Assembly: GCA_029560815.1 (NCBI GenBank)
Contig: JAKQKF010000250.1
Span: forward strand, 62,001 to 126,000
Direction: 5' to 3'
Length of the DNA stretch: 64,000 nucleotides
Origin: a bacterium
GTDB taxonomy: Bacteria; KSB1; UBA2214
Made by a program: the position numbers and the translations under genes. Below, piece by piece: positions 28,213 through 38,400 of this stretch. The stretch's first letter is position 1, and every line of letters starts with the position of its first letter. The notes under the pieces were generated by a model. It worked only from the letters and a program-made list of their open reading frames with translations. It did no database searches and was not told where the DNA came from.

Positions 28213-30351
28213 TCAGCGGATGACCACAAACTTGCGGATGATATGATCGCCCTTGGCGAAGAGTTTTTCTCCGGTACCCTCATCGAAAACATCGCGGGTC
28301 ACCTCGAAATAGGCGAGATAGACCCCGCTGACGACGATCTGGCCGTATTTGGTCTGCGAGTCCCAGAGTTCATCCCCGCTGCCGTCGTTGTGGTCGACTG
28401 ACCAGATCATATCCCCGCTCTCGGTGAAGATCTTGATCTCGCAGTAGGGCGGCAGCCCGTAAAAGGCGAGGCGATCGTACTGGTTCTCCTCGCCGAACTG
28501 CAGTGCGCGCCCGCTGATGTTGTAGGGATTGGGAACGACGCGGATCTGCTCCAGATTGCTGCCCGAAGGGCGGCGCAGCTGGGCCGGGACGCTGGTGAGG
28601 GTGAGGAATTTGCTGCTGTGGAGCGGAACGCCGGGATGAAGCTCGTTTTTGGAACCGTCATCCTTGGACTGGATGTAATAGTAATAGTCGAAGCCGCGCC
28701 GGGCGGTCAGATCGTCAAAGCTGTTGGCCGTGTAGGAGGCGTCGCATTCAAAGATTTTGGTGTAGACGGTCTCGTAGGTCTTGACGCTTCCTTCCGAGCG
28801 GTAGATCACATAGCCGTTGAAGCCGGGGTGGCTGGCCGCGTTGCCTGCCCAGGTGAGGCGGATGCGGTCACCGCCGGAGCTGACGACGAACTCTTCGGGA
28901 GCAGGCGGGGCGGGCGGCATCTTGTAACCGCTCTGGTAGTTTGCGACGGCGCTGCGCAGCACCTGCAGGATCGAATCCTCGCCGGTCTCGCACCAGGCGC
29001 GGGTGTACTGGCCCCGTGTCGAAGCGGTCCCGCCGCCCGGCAGATCGAGCGTCGGCGTTCCCGATCCGGAGTAGTAGGCGTACCACTTGGCCCCCACCTC
29101 GCGCGCCTTGGGCCAGCTGATGCCGTTGACACCCTCGGCATATACGATGCGGATACTGTCGCCGGGCGCGAGGGTGTAGGGTCCGAAACCCTGGCCCTGG
29201 GCCCCGGCGCCGCTGGTCCCGTTGTTGCGATAATCAGAGGTGGTGACGTAATTGTCCACGTAAGCATCCCCCACCGCCTCTTCGAAGGTCTGGCTGAGAT
29301 GGCCTTCCGTCATGATGTTGTAGCGCGGCTGCATGAAGAGTTCGTCGAACTGGCTGACCGCAGTTTCCATCAGGGTGCCATCGGCGCCGGTGAAGGCGGT
29401 GGTGCGCGGCTGACTCATATCGTTGGACCAATCCGAGGGAGAAGTGGAGGCGTCAAGGATGACCACGCCGGTGTACCGCGCTGAGCCGAGCAGGCCGTCC
29501 TTCTGGTCGTTGGGGCAGCCCCAGTCGTCCTCGTAGGCCACGGGCCGTTCATGATGCGGCCCGTACCAGGAGATGAAGCCGCGCAGGTCGGAGCCGGTGG
29601 CCGGACGAAAATCGCGGTAGAGGGTCGAGGCCCCCCACTCGGAGCTGAAGGCGCCCCAGGTCGATCCCCAGCCGCTGGAAGTGACGCCGGCAAAGGCATA
29701 CCGCCAGGTGAAATAGACGTAGAAATTGGCGAGGGTCTGCTCATGGACCTCTCCGGTCTTGCTGTAGATGCCGGTGTTTTTCAGGACATACTCGTGAATG
29801 AAATAGTCGTCGTGGTTGTCCTGCACAAATCCAAGCACCTTGCGATGGACCGATACCCCCATCGAGGTATTGAACGTCGACTCAACCATGCGGTCACAGG
29901 GGAGATTGGCATCCACTTCATCCAGAACATCGTAGAGAGTGTTGGCGGTGCCGACGGTGTTGTCGACCAGGACTGTGGGATGACGGAACCGGCCCACCAG
30001 TTTGAGACTGGTCGGAAAGATCATCGTCGGCTGATTCTCTGGATAGCGCGGCCCCGCTCCAACAACCTTGACGCTCTTGGTCTTCTTTTCGATCGGATCG
30101 TAAAAGTCGGTCGCTCCGAGCCACAGGCCCTTGAACCGGGTGGTGTGCTGGTTGTCGCCGTAGAGCGTCGGCCAGGTCAGAAAGTTGAGATCCTGTTCAG
30201 GTTCAGCACCGTCATCGCGGAAATAGCCCTGGACTTCCCCGATGCGAATCCAGCGCTGTTCCTGGCCGGCCGCGGTGGTCAGCAGGGCGGCGGCCAGAAT
30301 CAGGGTCAGGGTAATGATCGGGATTCTGCTTTTCGATTCAGATATTTGCAT
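28213..30351 (-). CDS. Secreted surface protein with FlgD/T9SS-like C-terminal domain
   Basis: A 712-residue exported protein. Seen: a signal peptide (IPIITLTLILAAALLTTAAGQ), a long N-terminal region with no family I know (RWIRIGEVQGYF, WPTLYGDNQHTTRFKGLWLG), a fibronectin-III-like segment (EEFVVSSGGDRIRLTWAG, GYVIYRSEGS) and a terminal domain with VVPNPYNISG, GLPPYCEIKIFTESGDM and GVYLAYFEV. Proteins of this form accompany TonB receptors in KSB1-type genomes. A reading from 30630 would overlap the receptor gene deeply; the ATG at 30351 with GAGGA upstream fits best, and 30363 or 30357 remain possible. Confidence 0.78.
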   Translation of the reverse strand: MQISESKSRIPIITLTLILAAALLTTAAGQEQRWIRIGEVQGYFRDDGAEPEQDLNFLTWPTLYGDNQHTTRFKGLWLGATDFYDPIEKKTKSVKVVGAGPRYPENQPTMIFPTSLKLVGRFRHPTVLVDNTVGTANTLYDVLDEVDANLPCDRMVESTFNTSMGVSVHRKVLGFVQDNHDDYFIHEYVLKNTGIYSKTGEVHEQTLANFYVYFTWRYAFAGVTSSGWGSTWGAFSSEWGASTLYRDFRPATGSDLRGFISWYGPHHERPVAYEDDWGCPNDQKDGLLGSARYTGVVILDASTSPSDWSNDMSQPRTTAFTGADGTLMETAVSQFDELFMQPRYNIMTEGHLSQTFEEAVGDAYVDNYVTTSDYRNNGTSGAGAQGQGFGPYTLAPGDSIRIVYAEGVNGISWPKAREVGAKWYAYYSGSGTPTLDLPGGGTASTRGQYTRAWCETGEDSILQVLRSAVANYQSGYKMPPAPPAPEEFVVSSGGDRIRLTWAGNAASHPGFNGYVIYRSEGSVKTYETVYTKIFECDASYTANSFDDLTARRGFDYYYYIQSKDDGSKNELHPGVPLHSSKFLTLTSVPAQLRRPSGSNLEQIRVVPNPYNISGRALQFGEENQYDRLAFYGLPPYCEIKIFTESGDMIWSVDHNDGSGDELWDSQTKYGQIVVSGVYLAYFEVTRDVFDEGTGEKLFAKGDHIIRKFVVIR

Positions 30352-30374
30352 GAGCATCCTCATCAGGGTTGGGA

Positions 30375-33300
30375 TCAGTTCAAATCGAAAGAGAGCCGCA
30401 AGCCAAAGTTCCAGCCGCGCGGATTGAGGAACGAAAAGGTGGAGGGTTCGGGATTGTCGATGTAGGCCTTGGTCCTGTTGATCTCTTCGATGCGGGAGCT
30501 GGCGACCTCTCCCCAGCCATCGGGGCTGTACTGCCAGTAGCGGCCGCTTGAGCCTTCGTAATAGATGGCCCTGCTGCTGGCGGAGGCCTGGCTGCGATCG
30601 ACAATATAGCGGTATTCCATCGGCTGCCATTCCACCTCCGGATCGCGATACTCGCCGAACTTGTCGTCGCCGGGGATGGCATCATAGGCCTCACTCCGGG
30701 GCAGATGGAGGGAGAGGCGATAGCTCTGGCTGCCGGTATCGCGCAGGTCAAGACGGTTGAAGATGTTGCCCATATCGAAGAGGGCCTGGATTCTGAACTT
30801 GTTGATAGAGAAGGTCTTGCTGGCACGCAGCGTGCCGCCGTAATAGTCGATATACTGGACGTTGTAATAGATGCCCTTGGCCCCCTTGGGATTGTAGGTG
30901 GTCCATCCCCCCTGGCTCCAGTTGAGGATCAAGCTGAGCGACAGGTCGCCGAGAACGGGATGACCGAGCAGCGTCGGGCCGAAATCGCGCGGCACTGAGA
31001 AATTGAGATTGGCCCTGGCAAAAGGCGAAGGCAGGGGCCTTTCCTGATAGACATTCTCGGTATCCTCGTCGTAGGTCTTTTGTTCCGAAGGATCCTCAAA
31101 GCGCTCGGTGGAGCCGAAATGACCGCTGCTGGCGGCCTGGTAGGTGTAGTTGAGAAAACCCGTGAGCCAGGTGCCGGCGGATTTACGCAGGGTCGCTTCA
31201 AAGCCGCGTACATCCTCATAGCCGGTGCTGGTGGTCAGGTAGTAATCCTCGTTGTTGATCGAATGATAATAGGTGGTGTTCTGCTGGTCCGAGATATCGC
31301 GGTAAAAAGCCGACAGCTGCATTAAATAGTTATCGAAGAGGATGTGATCGTACCCCAGCTCGTAGGCGATGGTCCTGGCGAGGGTCAGATTGGGATCGCC
31401 GATCCGCTGCAGTTCCGAGCTCGCATTGCGGTCGAGGCGGAAGAGCGTCTCGTACTGCGGCATCTCCTTGAAGTGGCCATAGTTAAAGTAGAGTTTGGAG
31501 TGGTCGGTGATGGGATGGGAGATGCCCAGGCGCGGGCTCAGCTGCCACTGGCCGCTCGAGGGTTTGGTCTCGAACTCGCGATCCGCCGCATATTTCTTCG
31601 AGATAAAATAGGCATCATAGGGCGAGAAGGCCCACCAGTCGGTGCGGGAATGGGAATAGTCGAGGCGCAGTCCGGCATTAAGGGTAAAGCCCTTGGTTTC
31701 GAGCTTGTCCTGCAGATAGATAGCGGCACGCACCGGAAAGTTACGCATCTGCACCCGGTTGGCATAGCTCTTGCCCTGGGTCTGCATCTGGATGAAGCCG
31801 TAATCGAGATCAAGGTCGTTATAAACGAACTCGGCGCCCGCCTTGACCAGATTGTAAAAGTTGGCCTGGGTGGTGAGATCCGCCTTGAAGGTGGTTGCGC
31901 TCGACACCGAGGCATCACGGGCGAGGGCGGCCGCGAGCCCGGGACCGAGGATCAGCCCATCAGTGGTCGCGGGCGCATAGCCAAAGGGGTTTTCATCGCG
32001 GTAGTAGCCATCGACGATCTCGTAGAGGGTGCCGGTATTGCGTGCGCCGGTTGGCCGGGTGTCGTAGCGGCGTCCCAGGTGCTCCAGCGAGACTTCATAA
32101 AAGGTCCTGGGTGACAGGGTGTGGGTCAGCCGGGCCGAAAGCGAGGTATGGGAGATGTCCGTCAGACAATAGGCCCAATCGCTGAACATGTCAAACATGC
32201 TGGACCAGGCGGTGCCGATAATATCGCTGGGCCAGCGGGGGTAATAGCCGGCGCTCCAGTTGTGGGCGATGGTGGCGGCATTACCGGTCACAGCCGAGAA
32301 ACGGATTTTCATGTTGTCAGAGAGGTTTGAGGTCAGCCGACCGGTCCAGTCCCAGTCGGCGTAATCGGGGCGGGTCAGCGGCCAGACCAGCACGTCGCGC
32401 TGGCGGCGGTAGGAGGTGAAAAAGCGCAGGTCGCCCAGCTTTTCGGAGATGAAGGGGACCGGTCCGCCGAAACCGCCGTCGATCTCGTAGTCGGCCAGGT
32501 TGTTATTCTGGCGCTTGCGGGTTTCGTACATGAAGACGCGCTGGGCGGCCTCCGGGGTCAGATCGTCATCGGGATTGTTATTGGTGAGGAGCTGGCGGGA
32601 GATCTCGTTCCAGCCCACAAAGGCGGGGTAATGATCACGGGTATAGACGTCCCACGCGCCATTGGTCGTGCCGGTCCAGCAGACCGCATCATCGAGATAG
32701 GGCCGCATATAATACGAATTGATATCATGAACGTCTGGCAGATTGTCTCCGAGCCAGTATTTGCGATGGGGCGGGCTGCTCTTGACTGTGATGGTGCCCA
32801 TATAATTCTTGCGGCTGCCCTCCTCGGTGACGACGTTGACGATGCCGGACTGCACATTGCCATACTCGGCGGTGAAACCGCCGCGTTCAACGTTGACCTC
32901 CTTGACCGCGCTGAGAGCGACACGGTAGATCGGCTGATTGTTGCGCGGATCGCGCATGGTGACGCCATCGAGCATAAAGAGGGCCTCTTCGCTGTCGCCG
33001 CCGCGGATACGCAGCCCCCCCTGCACGCCAGCCTGAAGTCCAACCACGCTCTCCACGCTGCTGACGGGCAGCTCCTGCACCTCTTCACTGGTCACCGAAA
33101 CCACACTGGTCGCCACATCGGTCTTGATGACGGTGCGCTCGGCGACGACAGTGACTTCACCGCCCTCGATCTGCTCCTGACTCATCCTGAAATCGGTGTG
33201 CGCGGTCTGATCGATGCGCACACGGACATCGCTCATCGTCATTTTCGCATAGCCGACCAGGGAGATGCGGACATCGTAGGCGCCGGGCGGAACGTATAGT

Positions 33301-33500
33301 ATGGTATAATGCCCGTTCAGATCCGATATGGCGCCCAGGGTCGTGCCCGCCACGACGATGTTGGCGCCCGGCAAGGGCTCACCGGTCGACTTGTCGGTGA
33401 TGGTCCCGGCGATCTTGCCGGTTGTGCCGGACCACAGCGGTGCGATAAGGATAAGGGCCAGCAACAGAGAGAACAGAAGGCTCTTTTCAAGCTGCTTCAT
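30375..33500 (-). CDS. TonB-dependent receptor with carboxypeptidase-regulatory-like N-terminal domain
   Basis: A 1041-residue outer membrane transporter. Order: signal peptide (LLFSLLLALILIAPLWSG), CarboxypepD_reg-like domain (residues about 28-110, GTITDKSTGEPLPGANIVVAGT), plug domain (about 115-230, GLRIRGGDSEEALFMLDGV, VNVERGGFTAEYGNVQSGIV), then a 22-stranded barrel ending LRLSFDLN. The SusC-like N-terminal extension suggests saccharide or peptide import, and the hydrolase neighbours suggest oligosaccharides. No SusD partner is adjacent; the two following exported proteins may take that place. A weak ribosome site (GAAGAG) precedes the ATG. Confidence 0.92.
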   Translation of the reverse strand: MKQLEKSLLFSLLLALILIAPLWSGTTGKIAGTITDKSTGEPLPGANIVVAGTTLGAISDLNGHYTILYVPPGAYDVRISLVGYAKMTMSDVRVRIDQTAHTDFRMSQEQIEGGEVTVVAERTVIKTDVATSVVSVTSEEVQELPVSSVESVVGLQAGVQGGLRIRGGDSEEALFMLDGVTMRDPRNNQPIYRVALSAVKEVNVERGGFTAEYGNVQSGIVNVVTEEGSRKNYMGTITVKSSPPHRKYWLGDNLPDVHDINSYYMRPYLDDAVCWTGTTNGAWDVYTRDHYPAFVGWNEISRQLLTNNNPDDDLTPEAAQRVFMYETRKRQNNNLADYEIDGGFGGPVPFISEKLGDLRFFTSYRRQRDVLVWPLTRPDYADWDWTGRLTSNLSDNMKIRFSAVTGNAATIAHNWSAGYYPRWPSDIIGTAWSSMFDMFSDWAYCLTDISHTSLSARLTHTLSPRTFYEVSLEHLGRRYDTRPTGARNTGTLYEIVDGYYRDENPFGYAPATTDGLILGPGLAAALARDASVSSATTFKADLTTQANFYNLVKAGAEFVYNDLDLDYGFIQMQTQGKSYANRVQMRNFPVRAAIYLQDKLETKGFTLNAGLRLDYSHSRTDWWAFSPYDAYFISKKYAADREFETKPSSGQWQLSPRLGISHPITDHSKLYFNYGHFKEMPQYETLFRLDRNASSELQRIGDPNLTLARTIAYELGYDHILFDNYLMQLSAFYRDISDQQNTTYYHSINNEDYYLTTSTGYEDVRGFEATLRKSAGTWLTGFLNYTYQAASSGHFGSTERFEDPSEQKTYDEDTENVYQERPLPSPFARANLNFSVPRDFGPTLLGHPVLGDLSLSLILNWSQGGWTTYNPKGAKGIYYNVQYIDYYGGTLRASKTFSINKFRIQALFDMGNIFNRLDLRDTGSQSYRLSLHLPRSEAYDAIPGDDKFGEYRDPEVEWQPMEYRYIVDRSQASASSRAIYYEGSSGRYWQYSPDGWGEVASSRIEEINRTKAYIDNPEPSTFSFLNPRGWNFGLRLSFDLN

Positions 33501-33697
33501 AATGGCTCTTCCCTATAATGGATGAGGATATGGAGAGAGATTGGGATTTGTGTAATGCTGGTCAGTCAGTGGTTAAGTAATAACAGGGTCAGGCCCCCGT
33601 TTGAATTCAATATACAAACACTGGAATAAAAATGCATTAAAAATGTTGAAATCAACGCTGCAGGTTTTTGGAGGAGAGATCGCGGCTGTGCCGGCAG

Positions 33698-33717
33698 CCG
33701 GACGAGTTTTCGTCCGG
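33698..33717. repeat. 8-bp perfect hairpin
   Basis: ccggacga and tcgtccgg around GTTT. It is the second of two hairpins downstream of the gene ending at 33805; no T-run follows. Confidence 0.5.
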
Positions 33718-33766
33718 AAAATCGCTGGCCGCACTGGCGCTTTGTCGAGGAGGTATGAGAGCAGTA

Positions 33767-33788
33767 GGGGCGGCCTCCCGGCCGCCCC
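33767..33788 (-). terminator. GC-rich hairpin after the envelope cluster, possible terminator
   Basis: ggggcggcc and ggccgcccc around TCCC lie 16 bases after the stop at 33805. The T-run (minus strand) comes before the stem rather than after it, so strength is doubtful. Confidence 0.4.
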
Positions 33789-33804
33789 GATAAAAAAAGG
33801 AAGA

Positions 33805-34539
33805 TCAGAAACGGGTTTGCAGGGAGCAGAGAAAACGGGGCTGGATGAAGCCATCGCCGAACTGCAGGTTCCACTCCACCCTGCCGGCCTGGCTGCTGTT
33901 GTAGCGGTTGACGCTCCAGACTGCGTCGATGGCGCTGATGAGATGGTTCGCCAGTATAGCGCCGAGGACAAAGGTGCTGCGGTTGCGCGCCTTGTCCGAG
34001 GAGATGCGCAGCTGGTCAAACCGGTCCCTGTTCGCAGCGGAATCCCACTGCCAGTGCCACTTGTCCACATCGCGATAATAGTCGTTGAGGTTGCGCTGGC
34101 GCAGTTTGGCCTCGTTGTACTGGTGGATCGTGTCAAAGTTGCCGATATTGGCATAATAGGTATCGCTTTTATCTGCGGGGTCCACCCCGGCGTGCCGGGC
34201 GGCGTAACTCTCCATTTCATCATGCCGCCACTCCGACCAGGTGATGAAACCGGCATAACCGAGCCAGAGGCTGATTTCAGTGCCGAAAAAGAGCCGGGCC
34301 TTGCTGCCGGCGCCGGCATACTGCTCCCCGAGACCGGGTAAAAGAAAAGAGAGCATCAGGGCCTTGCCCCGCGATTTTTCCGCCAGGGCGGCCGTGGTCT
34401 GCGGGGCGTCATCCTCCCCCATGATAACCGGAATCGGGGAAGAGAAAAAACGGGCGGGCTCCAACCCGGGTTCGGCCGCGGCCGCGGCACCGAGGAGGAG
34501 CGTCGAGATTAAAAGGGAGAACAGTGCGCTTTTCATCAT
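33805..34539 (-). CDS. DUF5683-like membrane protein, paralogue 2
   Basis: A 244-residue exported or membrane protein. Seen: signal-like segment (LFSLLISTLLLGAAAAAE), the DUF5683-type core ALMLSFLLPGLGEQYAGAGSKARLFFGTE with two hydrophobic stretches, a polar middle rich in Tyr/Asp/Asn, and a terminal block LGAILANHLISAIDAVWSV. The same layout (ALPGAGQLYAG ... INHLASALDAVWTV) is in the preceding gene, so they are paralogues. Function unknown. The ATG at 34539 lies two bases after the upstream stop; a TTG at 34548 is possible. Confidence 0.75.
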   Translation of the reverse strand: MMKSALFSLLISTLLLGAAAAAEPGLEPARFFSSPIPVIMGEDDAPQTTAALAEKSRGKALMLSFLLPGLGEQYAGAGSKARLFFGTEISLWLGYAGFITWSEWRHDEMESYAARHAGVDPADKSDTYYANIGNFDTIHQYNEAKLRQRNLNDYYRDVDKWHWQWDSAANRDRFDQLRISSDKARNRSTFVLGAILANHLISAIDAVWSVNRYNSSQAGRVEWNLQFGDGFIQPRFLCSLQTRF

Positions 34540-34541
34540 CT

Positions 34542-35366
34542 CTACCAATCCACACGAAGGGTTAATGCCGAATAGGGCTGCAGATCAAGGCGGCGCGGCT
34601 CGACCAGAAGCCGGGCTTCAGCGATGTTCCGGTTGTGCCGGCTGACCGTCCAGACGGCATCCAGGGCGCTGGCGAGATGGTTGATCATAACCAGGGTGAG
34701 GCTGCCCGTCGCCCGTTTAAAGGCGGTGTTGCTGGCATTGCGCCGGCCCTCGTAATAGAGACGCTTCTCCGAGCGCTCCTGCTCCTTGAGATAGATGATC
34801 TTATCCGTGGGGCGCGGGGTGTCATTGTAGACGTCAATCCAGCCGTAATTGAACTGATTATATTTGCCGATCATCTCATAATACTGCTGGTCTTTCTCCA
34901 GATGCAGTCCATGGCTGAAATTGGCATGTTCCCATTCGCGCAGGGCATCGCGGTCGTCCACCGAGAGGCCTGCCATCGATGAGATGGCGTTCCAGTACTG
35001 ATCCTCGCTCCAGTTGAGATTGGCATAGGCCTCGAACTCGTCCTCGATGCGTTTGCCGTCACCGGTAAAGTCGGAGTAGAGGTACCAGCCCGCCGCCTCG
35101 ACGGCGATAAAGCCGAGGGCCTTGAGGTAGCTGCCGGCGTAGAGCTGCCCGGCGCCGGGCAGGGCGGCGGAGAAGATCAGCGCCTTGCCCCCATTCCTGG
35201 CGTCGACCATGTATTCTTCTTCGACCTCCTCAAAGACCGTATCCTGCAGGGCGATTTGCGCGCTCGGGGCCGCGATCATGAATTCCCGCCAGTCGGTCGC
35301 GCCGGCGGTTCCCGCCAGGACAAGCGCAGCAAAAAGTGCAACCATCAACGCCGTCTTCCTTGTCAT
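34542..35366 (-). CDS. DUF5683-like membrane protein, paralogue 1
   Basis: A 274-residue exported or membrane protein with signal segment (ALMVALFAALVLAGTAGA), core ALIFSAALPGAGQLYAGSYLKALGFI, a central polar region (LNWSEDQYWNAISSMAG) and LTLVMINHLASALDAVWTVSRHN. It shares its plan with the next gene. Such proteins are widespread in FCB bacteria next to outer membrane genes, without known function. The start at 35366 has GGGAGA upstream; an extension to 35447 would overlap the neighbouring gene and lose the signal peptide. Confidence 0.77.
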   Translation of the reverse strand: MTRKTALMVALFAALVLAGTAGATDWREFMIAAPSAQIALQDTVFEEVEEEYMVDARNGGKALIFSAALPGAGQLYAGSYLKALGFIAVEAAGWYLYSDFTGDGKRIEDEFEAYANLNWSEDQYWNAISSMAGLSVDDRDALREWEHANFSHGLHLEKDQQYYEMIGKYNQFNYGWIDVYNDTPRPTDKIIYLKEQERSEKRLYYEGRRNASNTAFKRATGSLTLVMINHLASALDAVWTVSRHNRNIAEARLLVEPRRLDLQPYSALTLRVDW

Positions 35367-35430
35367 ACCCGTCTCCCGTCGTAAATCTTCCAGTCGGGCC
35401 AGCGGGAGGCCTGCGCCTCCCTGCCCGCCA

Positions 35431-38400
35431 TCAGTCCATGAAATCAAAGAGCGCCATCAGATAATAGCGCCACTCCCGGCCATAGCTCTGGCCGCCGTTC
35501 TCGATCCGGTCGAATCCATAGGCCGCCTCGAAAGAGAGGGCGGTCGGAAAACCGTAAAAGGAAAAACCGTTCAGACGCAGCGAGCCGCCAGCTGTCTTTT
35601 TAAAATCGCCCGGATCAATCTTGTCCTCATCGAAGGCGTTGCCATAATCGAAAAAGGCGCCCAGGTAGAGATTGCCGCCGTTGAGATGAAGAAACTGCTT
35701 TTGCACCCCCGTCAGCAGGGGCAGGCGGTAGGCGAAGCGGCCGAGGATCATCTTGCGGCCCTCGATACTGTAATACGGATACCCGCGCAGTCCGGGCAAA
35801 CCGCCGGCGAAAAAATTGAAAAAGCTGTCCACCGGGCGGTCGATCCAGCCGGCGTGGATATTGGCTGAGAGGCCGTGCCGGCTCGCCCAGGGGGCGGGCA
35901 GATACTCATGCCAGTTCAGCTCGACGCGGTGATAGTTATAGCGGGCGTAGACCTCCTGGAGGGTGCCGTAGCTGTTGTCCGTGGCAAAATCCTCGAAAAA
36001 GCGGTTGCGCTCGTAAGAGTAGCGCAGCTCGGCCTTGCGCCCCATGCGGGGATTGATGTCGGAGGTGACACCGGGGACCACCGCATTGAGATTCCAGGTG
36101 GCGATGAACTGATTGCCGATATAATAGGTATTGGCCGGCGAAACCCAGTCGATCCCCTTGAAAAAGAAATCCCCGATCTTGCTTGTATAGCGGCTGTGGA
36201 CGAAGGCGCCGCGCAGGGTTTGCCCCTCGGTGAGGTTGATGCGCGCACCGAGGTCCGCTTCGAGGATGTTAAAACGGATGCCGGCGTTGACCTTTTCCGG
36301 ATAATCCTCGATCACATCGATCTCGCGCTCGATATGGCGCGAGAAGGAATAGAGCTCGAGGAAAAGGGTCGGCTTGAAGCGGCGCATCTCGACGATGGCG
36401 AAGGCGTCGAGATCCATTTGCGGATTAAGGGTGGCGCCCCCGAAGATGGAATAGCGTTCGAGGACGTCGCTGGCGTAAAAATAGCTGCCGAGCTTGAGGG
36501 TTTTATAGTCGATCATGGCCCGGGGCAGGAAGGAGATCTGGCCGTAGGTCATCTCGTAGGGCTCGGCCTTGATATCGGGCAGCCGGGTGTCGTCATGGTC
36601 GCGCAGGGCCGCCAGCTCCGCCGGGGTCGCCGGTTCGGTCAAACCCAGCCTGTCGGCATTGTCGGCCGGCGCATAGCGGGCGTATTCTTCCGGCAGGCTT
36701 TGAGGAGCGCGCAGGCGGGCGATCTTGTAGCCGTTATACTGGAACTGCGACCAGACCAGCTCACCCTCAGCCGAGAGCGAGGGCATGAAAGCCCCGCCGC
36801 TGGTATTGGTCCAGAGTTTGAGATCCCCGCCGTCGGGCCGGATACTGTAGATGTTAAAGATTCCGCTCTTGTCCCAGGCGAAATAGAGGCGCTGGCCGTC
36901 GGCACTGAACCAGGGATCGCGGGCGTCGCCGTCATCGACGACAAGAGGGGTGCGCTCACCGCTGTCGGCGTCGAGGATGATAAGGTCGCGGCCGTGACGG
37001 CGCGCTTGCGAAAAGACGATATGGCGGCCGTCGGGCGACCAGCGCGGCCCCATTATCCCCTCGCCATTGCTGAAGGCGGTGAGATCGCGCAGATGCTTGC
37101 CATCGCTGCCGAGAAGCGCGAGGTTGTCGGTGCCATCCTTCTGCACCGCACAGAGCAGAGTGCTGCCGTCGGGCGAAAGGTCCGGACCGAAAGCGCGCAT
37201 CCGCCTGGTGAGCTGTTTCTCCTTGCCGCTCTGCAGATCGTAGCGGAAAAGATCGCTCAGGCTTGAGCCGTGACGGCCGCGCTCGATGCGGGCGTAGAAG
37301 AGCGAGTTGCTGTCGCGGCTCCAGGAGATCTGGCTGCTGACGCCGCGTTTGAGCAGCTTTTTCTTGCCGGTGGCGGTGTCATAAAGCCAGAGATGGGTCA
37401 TGCTGAGATAATCGCTGCTCTCGCTGCCGCAGTAGGCGAGCTTGCGGCCGTCCGGCGACCAGGCCGCAAAGGTATTGCCCATTCCCTTGGGGGTGAGGAT
37501 CTCCCCCTCGACGCGATGGGAATCGATCACCGCCAGGCGCTGACGATAATAGCGCCCCATCTCCTCCTGCCATTCCCTGTAGAGGACCTCGCCCCCCCTG
37601 CCTGTGGCCGCCCTGATTGCACTCTCGGCCGTGAAGGCCAGCGGCCGCGAGAGGCCGTCCGCGAGTTTTTGCAGGGCCTCCTGGCCATGCTGGCGCACGA
37701 TATAGCGGATGAGGGCATAGCCGCTGTTGTAGGTGCGCTCGTTGCCGAGGCTGTTCTTGCCAAAAACCCCCATTTCGTCATAGGTCAGCTGCTCACCGGC
37801 CACAACCGCCGTACGGATGAGCATATCGCGATGGCTGTCCCACAGGTCGTACTGCAGCCCGGGAGTCTGGATCTGGGCCATCCCCTCCGCCATCCACATC
37901 GGCACCGAGGTCATGGCCACCGGATAAGAGGCGATGACGTTGGGATAACCGTAGAGCACATCGTCGCGCTTCTCCGGCTCATAGCCGAAGGCCTGCAGGT
38001 AAAAGGCGGGGATTTTGCGCGGCAGCTTGCGCGCGGCCCCGAGGGAGATCATGTGGGAAAACTCGTGGGTGACGACATTGCGCAGCCAATCGTGGGTGCC
38101 GCGCAGAATGAAGGTCATCTGCGGGGCCCAGATCTCCACCTTGTTGTCATAATAGTAGGCGGCGCCGTTGGAGTTGTCGTCGTAATCCTTGATGATGAAA
38201 TGGATGGCGCCGTCCGGACGGTAGTTATAGAGACTGGTAATGGGTTCGTAGATCTCTTCCGCCACCTTGGCAACGATGCGGGCAGTGCGTTCGGCCCCTT
38301 CATGAAAATGGACCTGAAAATGGTCAGTCCTGAGGGTGTACCAATCCAGTTCGGGATGGTTGATCGGCTCCTCCTGGGCATGTAGGATTGGCGCAGCGTA

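Larger units (their letters stand above)
33501..33804. other. Non-coding gap of 304 bases before the TonB receptor
   Basis: It holds the upstream region of the receptor gene, an AT-rich patch (about 33575-33655) and two GC hairpins (33698-33717 and 33767-33788) that follow the DUF5683-like gene on the minus strand. No clear promoter was found. Confidence 0.5.
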
